Origin: Alphaproteobacteria bacterium
GTDB taxonomy: Bacteria > Pseudomonadota > Alphaproteobacteria > RS24
DNA length: 8,221 nt
Direction of reading: 5' to 3'
Assembly (NCBI GenBank): GCA_015163825.1
Contig: JAAOIL010000124.1
Location: 1 to 8,221, forward strand
Below the pieces are notes generated by a model that saw only the letters and a program-made list of their open reading frames with translations, was not told the origin of the DNA and did no database searches. The position numbers and the translations under genes are program-made. Below, piece by piece: positions 1 through 6,698 of this stretch. Position 1 is the first letter of the stretch; every line of letters starts with the position of its first letter.

Positions 1-1
1 G

Positions 2-1168
2 ACGAACACACATATATTCATTGCGGCGGGGGAAGTATCGGGTGATTTATTAGGGGCAGATTTAATGGCAGCCCTAAAAACCAAACGAGCAGAGATTGTA
101 TTTTCTGGCATTGGCGGCGATTCTATGATGGCGCAAGATAAAAACTTCACTTCGCTTTTTGATATGGCGGATCTATCTGTGTTTGGTATTTTTCCGGTGT
201 TGGCGCAATTACCGAATATCATAAAACGCATGGTGCAAACGATAAACCATATATGTGATACAAAACCCGATGTGATTGTGTTGATAGACAACCCAGATTT
301 TATGCACTTTTTAGCAAAACGTATTCGGCGCAGATTACCCGCCACACCGATTATTTGTTATGTTGCTCCCCAAATATGGGCGTGGCGGCGGGGTAGGGCG
401 CATAAGATGAAAGATTTTTGCGATGCGATTTTGGCACTCTTACCATTTGAGCCACAAGTCTATCAGGCAAATGATGGACCCCCATGTCATTTTGTCGGGC
501 ATTCGGTTGCCACACGTTACCAGCAAATGGATATTGCAACAGATTTCCGCACACGCCACAACATTGCCGCCCGCGCCCCTTTATTATGTGTTTTGCCGGG
601 TTCTCGCGCGGCGGAGGTCAAGCGACTAACCCCGATATTCGGGCGAGTGATTAAAGACCTTGCCACACGTATTCCCGATTTAGAAATATGTATGCCGCTT
701 GTGCCGCATGTGGCGGCGCAAATAAAGCAGCATACAAATGACTGGGCACTTCAGCCGCATTTTACCAACACTGATAAAGATAAATGGGCGGCGTTTCGTG
801 CTAGCGATGCGGCATTGGCAGCCTCTGGCACTGTAACATTGGAACTGACGATGACACAAACCCCTATGGTCGTGGCTTATGATATGGGGAATCTCACTAA
901 TTTTTTTGCCTTACGGATTATGCAAACTCCATCGGTGGTGCTGACGAATTTGATATTGGATAAGCCATTGATAAAAGAATTTTTAGGTTATGCCGCCAAC
1001 GTTGCGGCTATCACACCAGAGATTTATAAATTGCTGACCGATACAACCCACAATAAAGCAATGCGCACGGCACTTGCCCCTGTGCAAGATATGTTATTGC
1101 CTGCTACCAGCACACCAGCGCAGGCGGCGGCAGATATTGTGTTGAAATTGCGCTCTAGCGTTTATTGA
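2..1168 (+). CDS. lpxB: Lipid-A-disaccharide synthase, missing only its first few codons at the left edge
   Basis: LpxB is a family GT19 glycosyltransferase. It joins UDP-2,3-diacylglucosamine to lipid X (2,3-diacylglucosamine 1-phosphate) to form the beta-1,6 lipid A disaccharide at the inner membrane. The open frame runs from base 2, and 388 residues are visible against 382 in E. coli. The segment before the first in-window ATG (base 65) encodes FIAAGEVSGDLLGADL, the family's N-terminal nucleotide-sugar-fold motif. The ATG at 65 is therefore internal, and the true start lies a few codons off the edge. Further landmarks in visible numbering are IDNPDF at 95-100 (Asp96 aligns with catalytic Asp98 of E. 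coli), IWAWRRGR near 125, LPFEP near 148, FVGH near 164, LPGSRAAEV at 198-206 and ASGTVTLE at 274-281. Its last 14 bp overlap the convergent gltA. In relatives it ends an lpxD-fabZ-lpxA-lpxI-lpxB operon, which would lie to the left. Family recognition is secure. Confidence 0.97.
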   Translation, partial: TNTHIFIAAGEVSGDLLGADLMAALKTKRAEIVFSGIGGDSMMAQDKNFTSLFDMADLSVFGIFPVLAQLPNIIKRMVQTINHICDTKPDVIVLIDNPDFMHFLAKRIRRRLPATPIICYVAPQIWAWRRGRAHKMKDFCDAILALLPFEPQVYQANDGPPCHFVGHSVATRYQQMDIATDFRTRHNIAARAPLLCVLPGSRAAEVKRLTPIFGRVIKDLATRIPDLEICMPLVPHVAAQIKQHTNDWALQPHFTNTDKDKWAAFRASDAALAASGTVTLELTMTQTPMVVAYDMGNLTNFFALRIMQTPSVVLTNLILDKPLIKEFLGYAANVAAITPEIYKLLTDTTHNKAMRTALAPVQDMLLPATSTPAQAAADIVLKLRSSVY

Positions 1169-2447
1169 TTGGGGTATAGTCTCGCGCAGGGTGCCCAATA
1201 TAAAGTTGGCGAGGGCGCCCTATGCGTTGGCTTGGATCTTCAATCATTTCGTTCCATTGTGCCACCCAACCAACGGTGCGCGCCAAAGCAAACAAAGCCG
1301 TAAACATAGAGGTCGGGAAACCCATCGTTTTCAAAATAATGCCAGAGTAGAAATCGACATTGGGGTATAGTTTTTTCTCAACAAAATAGTCATCATTCAA
1401 GGCGATGCGTTCCAGTTCCATTGCAACATCAAGAATGGGGTCGTCTGTGATGCCGAGTTCTTTTAGCACTTCATGGCAAGTGGCTTGCATAACACGGGCG
1501 CGCGGGTCGTAGTTTTTATAGACACGATGCCCAAAACCCATAAGACGGAATTCATCATTTTTATCTTTGGCGCGATTGATATATTCGGGAATGCGGTCAA
1601 CAGAACCAATTTCGTTTAGCATTTCAAGGGCGGCTTCATTTGCCCCGCCATGTGCTGGCCCCCACAGACAAGCAATCCCCGCCGCCATACAAGCGAACGG
1701 ATTAGCCCCAGACGAACCCGCCAGACGCACAGTTGCCGCAGACGCATTTTGTTCGTGGTCGGCATGCAGAATAAATATCTTATCCATCGCCCGCGCCAAT
1801 GTTGGGCTTACTTTCATTTCTTCGCATGGCACAGAAAAGCACATATGCAAAAAGTTGGAGGCGAAGTCTAAATCGTTTCGGGGATAAACAAAAGGTTGCC
1901 CGATAGAATATTTATATGCCATTGCCGCAATGGTTGGTATTTTTGCAATCAGGCGACGGCTGGCAATTTTTCGTTGCTCTGGATCATTAATGTCTGTGCT
2001 GTCATGATAAAAAGCCGACAATGCCCCAACAACCCCAACCATAATCGCCATTGGGTGGGCATCACGGCGGAAGCCATGAAAAAATCTATCCATTTGTTCG
2101 TGCAACATTGTGTGTTGGGTAATCGCATTTTCAAACTCTTGGGCTTCGTCGGTATTGGGTAGTTCGCCATTCAAAAGCAAATAACAAGTTTCTAAAAAAG
2201 TGCTGTGCTCTGCAAGTTGTTCAATCGGGTAGCCACGGTGCAATAAAATACCTTGCTCGCCATCAATATAAGTGATGGAAGATTTGCAGCTGGCAGTGGA
2301 GGTGAAACCAGGATCATAAGTGAACTGACCACTGGTACCATAAAGAGCAGAAACATCAACAACGCTTGGTCCAACCGTGCCACTATGGATAGGGAGGTCG
2401 TATTCCTTATCTAGACTGCCCAGTTTCGCTGATTTTTCCGTACTCAT
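1155..2447 (-). CDS. gltA: Citrate synthase
   Basis: Citrate synthase condenses acetyl-CoA and oxaloacetate to citrate, the entry step of the TCA cycle, in the cytoplasm. From the chosen start the protein has 430 residues, close to E. coli GltA (427). The catalytic triad is intact: His266 in GPAHGGANE, His307 in GFGHRVY and Asp365 in NVDFYSG. The substrate-binding segment ILHADHEQNAS lies at 226-236. Cys208 in VPCEE sits where the E. coli type II enzyme has the cysteine linked to NADH inhibition, so an NADH-sensitive hexameric enzyme is a reasonable inference. The frame stays open upstream to a TTG at 2549. I chose the ATG at 2447 (MSTEKSAKL) because AAGGAG lies seven bases before it and the upstream 34 residues resemble no citrate synthase. 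It follows gltX on the same strand after 118 bp, and its 3' end overlaps lpxB by 14 bp. Confidence 0.97.
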   Translation of the reverse strand: MSTEKSAKLGSLDKEYDLPIHSGTVGPSVVDVSALYGTSGQFTYDPGFTSTASCKSSITYIDGEQGILLHRGYPIEQLAEHSTFLETCYLLLNGELPNTDEAQEFENAITQHTMLHEQMDRFFHGFRRDAHPMAIMVGVVGALSAFYHDSTDINDPEQRKIASRRLIAKIPTIAAMAYKYSIGQPFVYPRNDLDFASNFLHMCFSVPCEEMKVSPTLARAMDKIFILHADHEQNASAATVRLAGSSGANPFACMAAGIACLWGPAHGGANEAALEMLNEIGSVDRIPEYINRAKDKNDEFRLMGFGHRVYKNYDPRARVMQATCHEVLKELGITDDPILDVAMELERIALNDDYFVEKKLYPNVDFYSGIILKTMGFPTSMFTALFALARTVGWVAQWNEMIEDPSQRIGRPRQLYIGHPARDYTPINKR

Positions 2448-2565
2448 TTGAGTGCTCCTTTTCCATATTTTCTGTATGAGGCACTGTAGCACGAGGTTTC
2501 GCAGATGGCTAGATATAAGTTGACTTTTTGTGCGACTCACTTGACGCAAAAGCCACTAAAATCTG
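2448..2565 (-). other. gltX-gltA intergenic spacer, probable gltA leader or promoter
   Basis: There are 118 non-coding bases between the gltX stop and the gltA start. This is long for two genes in one operon, so gltA probably has its own promoter here. On the minus strand a TTATAT sequence near 2513-2518 could serve as a -10 box, but no convincing -35 hexamer sits 16-18 bases upstream of it. I see no hairpin followed by a T-run that would end gltX transcription. The spacer holds no ORF with its own ribosome binding site. Confidence 0.4.
2455..2460 (-). promoter_or_regulatory. Ribosome binding site fixing the gltA start
   Basis: AAGGAG on the minus strand lies seven bases before the ATG at 2447. 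It is a near-perfect anti-16S match, and it decides in favour of this start over the in-frame TTG at 2549, which would add 34 unrelated residues. Confidence 0.85.
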
Positions 2566-3915
2566 CTATTTTTCAGAAGATTGCGCAGATAATCGCGCCA
2601 ATATTTCAGCCTGTGGTAAAAGCGCTAGCACATCAAATATCCCCAAAGATTGCACCTTACCCGTTATGGCGACCCGAATGGCAGGACCAATCGCCCCCAT
2701 TTTTATATCATGTGCCTTTAAGTAATCTCGCAATGCCGCCTCAATCGGGTCTCTCTGCCAATCTGTTAGGGCGGCGAAGACATCGTGCAATGCCCGCAAA
2801 TGCACAAGGGCTTCGGGGGTTAGTTTCTCCGCCGCCTCGGGTTCTATAATTGGCGGGGCAAGTAAAAATGCGGCTTCATTTTTTATATCGCCCAATGTGG
2901 TGGCGCGGTCTTTTAATAACGCCATTGCCCCTTTAATTTTCTCTGTTGGCAAATCTAATTGCGCCAATAAGGCGTCATCATCGCTGTTTTTAATATGATA
3001 GGCGTTGATGAAGTTCAGCTTATCCATATCAAAGCGGGCGGGGGATTTGCCGATTGCTTCTAGGGAAAACCATTCACAGAATTGCTGGCGGGTGAAGGTT
3101 TCGTCATCGCCATGTGCCCAGCCCAATCGGGCGAGGTAATTGCACATCGCCTCTGGCAGATAGCCATCGTCTTTATATTCGCCCACACCTAATGCTCCAT
3201 GTCGTTTCGATAGTTTTGCGCCATCGGCGCCATGAATGAGGGGGAGGTGTGCAAAGTCTGGCACTTGCCAATCCATTGCTTCGTAGATTTGTTTTTGTCG
3301 GGCGGCATTGGTGAAGTGGTCGTCGCCCCGAATAATATGCGTGATACCCATATCGTGGTCATCAACCACAACCGATAGCATATAGGTCGGGGTGTTGTCA
3401 GAGCGCACCAATACGACATCATCAAATTGATCGCAGGCAAAGGCGACATCCCCTTTAACGACATCATTGATTTGTGTTGTGCCTGTTTGTGGAGACTTGA
3501 ATCGTATGACATAGGGTTTGGTGTCATCATAACCACCATTGCGGCAAGTGCCATCATAGCGGGGTGGTGTGCCAGCCGCTCGTGCTTTTTCACGCATGGC
3601 TTCCACCTCTTCGGGGGCGCAACTGCATTTATAAGCATTGCCATTTTCTAATAGTGTCGCCGCGATTTCATTATGGCGCGCGGCATTTTTATGTTGATAA
3701 ACAATATCGCCATCATAGTTAAGCCCTAGCCACGCCAGACTATCAAGAATGGCGGTCGTTTCTGCCTCACCAGAGCGATTGCGGTCGGTGTCTTCTATGC
3801 GGAGCAGAAACTGCCCCTTATGGTGCCGCGCATAAGCCCAGCAGAATAAAGCCGTCCGTGCACCGCCAATATGCAAAAAACCTGTGGGCGAGGGGGCGAA
3901 TCTTGTAATAACCAT
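2566..3915 (-). CDS. gltX: Glutamate--tRNA ligase (class I aminoacyl-tRNA synthetase)
   Basis: GltX ATP-dependently attaches glutamate to tRNA(Glu) in the cytoplasm. In many alphaproteobacteria that lack GlnRS, a GluRS also mischarges tRNA(Gln) for GatCAB, so discriminating or non-discriminating activity cannot be told from this window. The 449 residues match a full-length enzyme. The class I Rossmann domain opens with RFAPSPTGFLHIGGAR (5-20), carrying the HIGH-like signature HIGG at 15-18. The second signature, KLSKRHG, is at 234-240. Glu-specific catalytic segments LRIEDTDR (38-45) and IIRGDDH (194-200) are present. The all-helical anticodon-binding region fills about residue 310 onward. 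A zinc-site-like CSC (97-99) and Cys124 are kept, but the fourth ligand position holds Asn126. The ATG at 3915 is preceded by AGGAG at 3923-3927 with a seven-base gap. It diverges from comEC and precedes gltA. Confidence 0.97.
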   Translation of the reverse strand: MVITRFAPSPTGFLHIGGARTALFCWAYARHHKGQFLLRIEDTDRNRSGEAETTAILDSLAWLGLNYDGDIVYQHKNAARHNEIAATLLENGNAYKCSCAPEEVEAMREKARAAGTPPRYDGTCRNGGYDDTKPYVIRFKSPQTGTTQINDVVKGDVAFACDQFDDVVLVRSDNTPTYMLSVVVDDHDMGITHIIRGDDHFTNAARQKQIYEAMDWQVPDFAHLPLIHGADGAKLSKRHGALGVGEYKDDGYLPEAMCNYLARLGWAHGDDETFTRQQFCEWFSLEAIGKSPARFDMDKLNFINAYHIKNSDDDALLAQLDLPTEKIKGAMALLKDRATTLGDIKNEAAFLLAPPIIEPEAAEKLTPEALVHLRALHDVFAALTDWQRDPIEAALRDYLKAHDIKMGAIGPAIRVAITGKVQSLGIFDVLALLPQAEILARLSAQSSEK

Positions 3916-3990
3916 CTAATATCTCCTTCTCGTGTGCTTCATAACACTATAGCCTAGTAATCTCAATAATAAGAAACGAAAGAAGCGATT
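3916..3990. promoter_or_regulatory. Divergent gltX/comEC promoter region
   Basis: These 75 bases separate the oppositely directed gltX and comEC starts and must carry at least the gltX promoter. On the minus strand TATAGT (3946-3951) is a good -10 hexamer about 30 bases before the gltX ATG; the -35 region is poor. On the plus strand AATAAT (3965-3970) is a possible comEC -10, again without a clear -35. The gltX side has a strong ribosome binding site. The comEC side has only the weak GAAAGAAG at 3978-3985, suggesting low comEC translation. The promoter assignments are by eye. Confidence 0.4.
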
Positions 3991-5973
3991 ATGCCCTTGC
4001 GCCACGATTATTTTGTCTATGCCGTTTTGTGTATGCTGGCGGGAGCAAGCGTCTATTTCACGCACATTATAGAGGTGGATTTATGGCTCGCTTTTGGCAG
4101 TGCGGCACTTTTGGCGGTGGTGTGGCTGGTGCGGCGTCATTATATAGCGTGGCTGATATTTGCGTTTGTTTTCGGATTTGCTTATGCACAGGGGCATTAT
4201 GCGTGGACGGCACAAAAGCCAAGACCCGATTTCCCCGCTTATGCCAAAGAATATACCATAAAAGGTGTTGTGGAGTGGGCACATACACGACCAAATGGCG
4301 GCTCCCTTGATTTCATTGTTGGCAGAGATAAAGAAAATTATAAACTCCGCCTTTATACGACACATGATGCGGTGGCAGTATTACAGCCGGGTTGTGGGGC
4401 AACGTTAACGGCAGATATTGAATCTATGCCGCATCCCTTATTGCCAGATGGGTATGATGTGCGGTTCGTTTCTTTTTACGAGGGCATTGTTGGGCGGGGG
4501 TTTTTGCGTGAGATTAAGAATGTGGATTGCCAGCGTCCTCTGCATTGGACGCATAGATTATCGCGATTGCGTCTGGCGATTGCTAATCGGTTTATTGAAT
4601 CTTTGCCGAGCCCACAAGGTAGTGTTGCGGCAGCATTGGTGACAGGGGTGCGGGCGCGTATTCCCTCTGATATTCGCGATCTATTCCGTGATAGTGGGCT
4701 GGCGCATATGTTAGCGATATCAGGATTGCATATGGCATTATTTGCCGGCACATTTTTTGGATTATTGCGATTATTGGCAGCCTTTTTTCCTCGCTTGGCG
4801 GAGGCTTATAATATCCGTAAATATTCTGCGGCGGCGGCTTTGCTGGCGGCGTTATCTTATCTAGCGATTTCTGGTATGAGTTACGCCACACAAAGAGCCT
4901 TCATTATGATTGCCTTGATATTCGTGGCGATATTTTTAGGAAGACGCGCTTTGACTTTCCGCAATATAGCGTGGGCGGCATTTTTTGTTGTGCTATTGCA
5001 CCCGCCTGCGGTTATGCAAGCGGGATTTCAGATGTCGTTTATAGCGGTCGTGGCATTGGTTAGTTTTTATGATGGTGTGTGGCAAAATCTCATCCGTAAT
5101 GAAGACGAGGGGCGGATGCTCAGCAGTGGCGAATATGGTGTGCGCCTATTGTGGCGTTATGTGTTGGGGTTGAGTATGACCAGCCTCATAGCGGGGGCGG
5201 CGACAGGGTTTATTGCGTTATATCATTTCAAGCAAATCGGGGCATTTGGGCTTTTAACAAATCTGGCGGCGATGCCGATATTCGGCTTGGTGAGTATGCC
5301 TATGGCATTTCCTGCTGTCGTGTTGATGCCCTTGAGGCTAGAGGTTTATCCGATGTTGATTATGGGGGCATCTATTGATGCGATTATAGATGTGGCACGA
5401 TATATCACTTCGTTTCAGGGCGCTGTGTTGCGGGTCGGGGGGTCGCCAGTGTGGGTGCTGCCATTGGGCATGGCGGGGATATTATTGCTGTGTATGATGC
5501 GCAATAAATTGTGGTGGCTTTCTGCGCCGATGATTATTTTGGCATTAGCATTTATAGGTCGTGCCGAACAGCCTTTGCTTTATATTTATGGCAACGGACA
5601 AGTTATCGCCGCCCAAGATGAAGGCGGAAACTTGCGCCACATAAAAGGGCGCCCGCGCAGTTTTGAAATGTCAATATGGGCAAGAGCACACGGACAAACA
5701 GCCGATGACATAAAATCTTATGATTGCACGAATAACAAGGGCAAAGGGCGCAAAGATTGTTTAGTGATTGTAAAAAATGGGGTGCGGATACTCTATCGCC
5801 CTAACATGCAGAGTTGTGCGGTGGCTGATATTATTATTGCCCCTTATGAATATTATGATGAAACTTGTGCGGCATTGGTGATTGATAAACGCACCATGAC
5901 ACGCAATCGCACTTTGATTGTTTGGGATAGGGAAGGCGGACTTGTTGTAGAAGAATTAGTAAGTGCCTATTAG
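3991..5973 (+). CDS. comEC: ComEC/Rec2-family DNA-uptake channel protein
   Basis: ComEC is the polytopic inner-membrane protein through which single-stranded DNA enters the cytoplasm during natural transformation. The 660 residues begin with three hydrophobic segments (about 8-25, 31-47, 51-67). A soluble DUF4131-like, OB-fold region follows at roughly 80-185, then the Competence domain from about 210. Family signatures are clear: GLAHMLAISGLHMAL at 236-250, SGMSYATQRAFIM at 294-306 and LLHPPAVMQAGFQMSF at 335-350. Several more membrane helices follow up to about residue 523. The last 130 residues are soluble and do not contain the HxHxDH metal motif of the metallo-beta-lactamase domain found in many longer ComECs, so any nuclease activity from that domain is absent. 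The ATG at 3991 has only a weak ribosome binding site, but the N-terminal membrane segments begin directly after it. It diverges from gltX and its stop overlaps the lexA stop region by 4 bp. Confidence 0.93.
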   Translation: MPLRHDYFVYAVLCMLAGASVYFTHIIEVDLWLAFGSAALLAVVWLVRRHYIAWLIFAFVFGFAYAQGHYAWTAQKPRPDFPAYAKEYTIKGVVEWAHTRPNGGSLDFIVGRDKENYKLRLYTTHDAVAVLQPGCGATLTADIESMPHPLLPDGYDVRFVSFYEGIVGRGFLREIKNVDCQRPLHWTHRLSRLRLAIANRFIESLPSPQGSVAAALVTGVRARIPSDIRDLFRDSGLAHMLAISGLHMALFAGTFFGLLRLLAAFFPRLAEAYNIRKYSAAAALLAALSYLAISGMSYATQRAFIMIALIFVAIFLGRRALTFRNIAWAAFFVVLLHPPAVMQAGFQMSFIAVVALVSFYDGVWQNLIRNEDEGRMLSSGEYGVRLLWRYVLGLSMTSLIAGAATGFIALYHFKQIGAFGLLTNLAAMPIFGLVSMPMAFPAVVLMPLRLEVYPMLIMGASIDAIIDVARYITSFQGAVLRVGGSPVWVLPLGMAGILLLCMMRNKLWWLSAPMIILALAFIGRAEQPLLYIYGNGQVIAAQDEGGNLRHIKGRPRSFEMSIWARAHGQTADDIKSYDCTNNKGKGRKDCLVIVKNGVRILYRPNMQSCAVADIIIAPYEYYDETCAALVIDKRTMTRNRTLIVWDREGGLVVEELVSAY

Positions 5974-6638
5974 TATTTGCGCACCAAACCAACGAGGCGC
6001 CCTTGCACGGTTATTTGGTCGGCACGAAATATGCGAGACTCATAAGCGGCATTTGATGCTTCAAGGGCTATCATATCACCTTTTTTGCGCAAACGTTTTA
6101 AGGTGGCTTCGTGACCTTCCACCAGGGCGACAACGATATCGCCATTATCGGCAGTTTGGACGCGTTGGATAATGGCTGTGTCGCCATCAAAGATACCAGC
6201 CTCAATCATAGAATCGCCATGCACTTCTAGGGCATAATGTTCGCCGCTTCGCATCATTTCTGTTGGCACAGAGATACGGCTGACTTGTTCTTGCAAGGCT
6301 TCAATGGGGGTGCCCGCCGCGATACGACCCATAACAGGAAGGGTAATGCTCTCATTACTATTTGCCGCCAGAGGGGGCAGGCTATGTCGTGATGGGGCAT
6401 CGGATGTCATACTTGGCGACATTGTTTCTGGCAGACGCAATATCTTTAAGGCGCGTGCGCGTTGCGGCATTTTTTCAATGAAACCACGTTCTTCCAAAGC
6501 GGTAATCAGGCGATGAATGCCCGATTTAGATCGCAAATGCAGAGCATCTTTCATTTCATCAAACGAGGGGGAGATACCCGTTTCTTTAAGACGTTGATTG
6601 ATGAACATCAGCAGTTCGTATTGTTTTTTCGTTAGCAC
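5970..6638 (-). CDS. lexA: LexA SOS repressor / autoprotease
   Basis: LexA represses DNA-damage genes and cleaves itself when bound to RecA filaments. From the GTG at 6638 the protein has 222 residues. The N-terminal winged-helix DNA-binding domain covers about 1-66 (MLTKKQYELL start; SFDEMKDAL and SKSGIHRLITALEERG form the HTH), in the alphaproteobacterial form. A loose linker at about 68-97 is rich in Ser and Pro. The S24 peptidase domain follows, with the Ala108-Gly109 cleavage site in RIAAGTPIEA, nucleophile Ser143 in VHGDSMIEAG and general base Lys181 in ATLKRL. All catalytic features are intact, so an inducible repressor is expected. The frame stays open to another GTG at 6686, but that has no ribosome binding site and would add 16 residues not seen in the family. 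The gene lies 60 bp downstream of trpC and converges on comEC with a 4-bp overlap. Confidence 0.96.
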   Translation of the reverse strand: MLTKKQYELLMFINQRLKETGISPSFDEMKDALHLRSKSGIHRLITALEERGFIEKMPQRARALKILRLPETMSPSMTSDAPSRHSLPPLAANSNESITLPVMGRIAAGTPIEALQEQVSRISVPTEMMRSGEHYALEVHGDSMIEAGIFDGDTAIIQRVQTADNGDIVVALVEGHEATLKRLRKKGDMIALEASNAAYESRIFRADQITVQGRLVGLVRKY

Positions 6639-6645
6639 GGTCTCT

Positions 6646-6651
6646 CTCCCT
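6646..6651 (-). promoter_or_regulatory. Ribosome binding site fixing the GTG start of lexA
   Basis: AGGGAG on the minus strand ends seven bases before the GTG at 6638, within the purine run GGGAGAGAGA. It supports GTG initiation at the position where LexA homologues begin (the LTKKQ segment). Confidence 0.75.
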
Positions 6652-6665
6652 GTTGATTTATGGAT

Positions 6666-6679
6666 GTTCTGAATAGAAC
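6666..6679. promoter_or_regulatory. Perfect-armed palindrome upstream of lexA, candidate operator
   Basis: GTTCTGAATAGAAC has five-base arms (GTTCT/AGAAC) around a four-base centre. It sits 27 bases upstream of the lexA GTG, where a promoter-overlapping operator for autoregulation would be expected. The GTTC half-site is that of alphaproteobacterial SOS boxes, but the usual arrangement is a direct repeat, GTTC-N7-GTTC, and here the halves face each other six bases apart. That LexA binds it is inference. Confidence 0.4.
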
Positions 6680-6698
6680 GAATCACTAACCAATTTTT

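Noticed and set aside
65..67. ATG at 65 as the lpxB start
   Set aside because: The same frame is open to the left edge and encodes the conserved GEVSGD motif before this ATG, so it is internal.
1567..1887. Plus-strand open frames inside gltA (also 1650-1871 and 1896-2162)
   Set aside because: They lie antisense within a gene with intact citrate synthase motifs, have no recognisable domains, and are explained by the codon pattern of gltA.
2513..2518. TTATAT as a firm gltA promoter -10
   Set aside because: No acceptable -35 hexamer at 16-18 bases. Kept only as a possibility in the spacer entry.
2448..2549. N-terminal extension of gltA to a TTG start at 2549
   Set aside because: No ribosome binding site before the TTG, and the 34 extra residues do not resemble citrate synthase. 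The ATG at 2447 has AAGGAG at ideal spacing.
2505..2849. Plus-strand open frame of 114 codons over the gltX 3' end and spacer
   Set aside because: Most of it is antisense to the conserved gltX C-terminal domain. The product is low-complexity and lacks a credible ribosome binding site.
3189..3644. Minus-strand 151-codon frame inside gltX
   Set aside because: It is an out-of-frame shadow of gltX, very rich in methionine, with no domain.
6639..6686. N-terminal extension of lexA to a GTG at 6686
   Set aside because: It has no Shine-Dalgarno sequence, would place the candidate operator palindrome inside the coding region, and adds 16 residues before the point where LexA proteins start.
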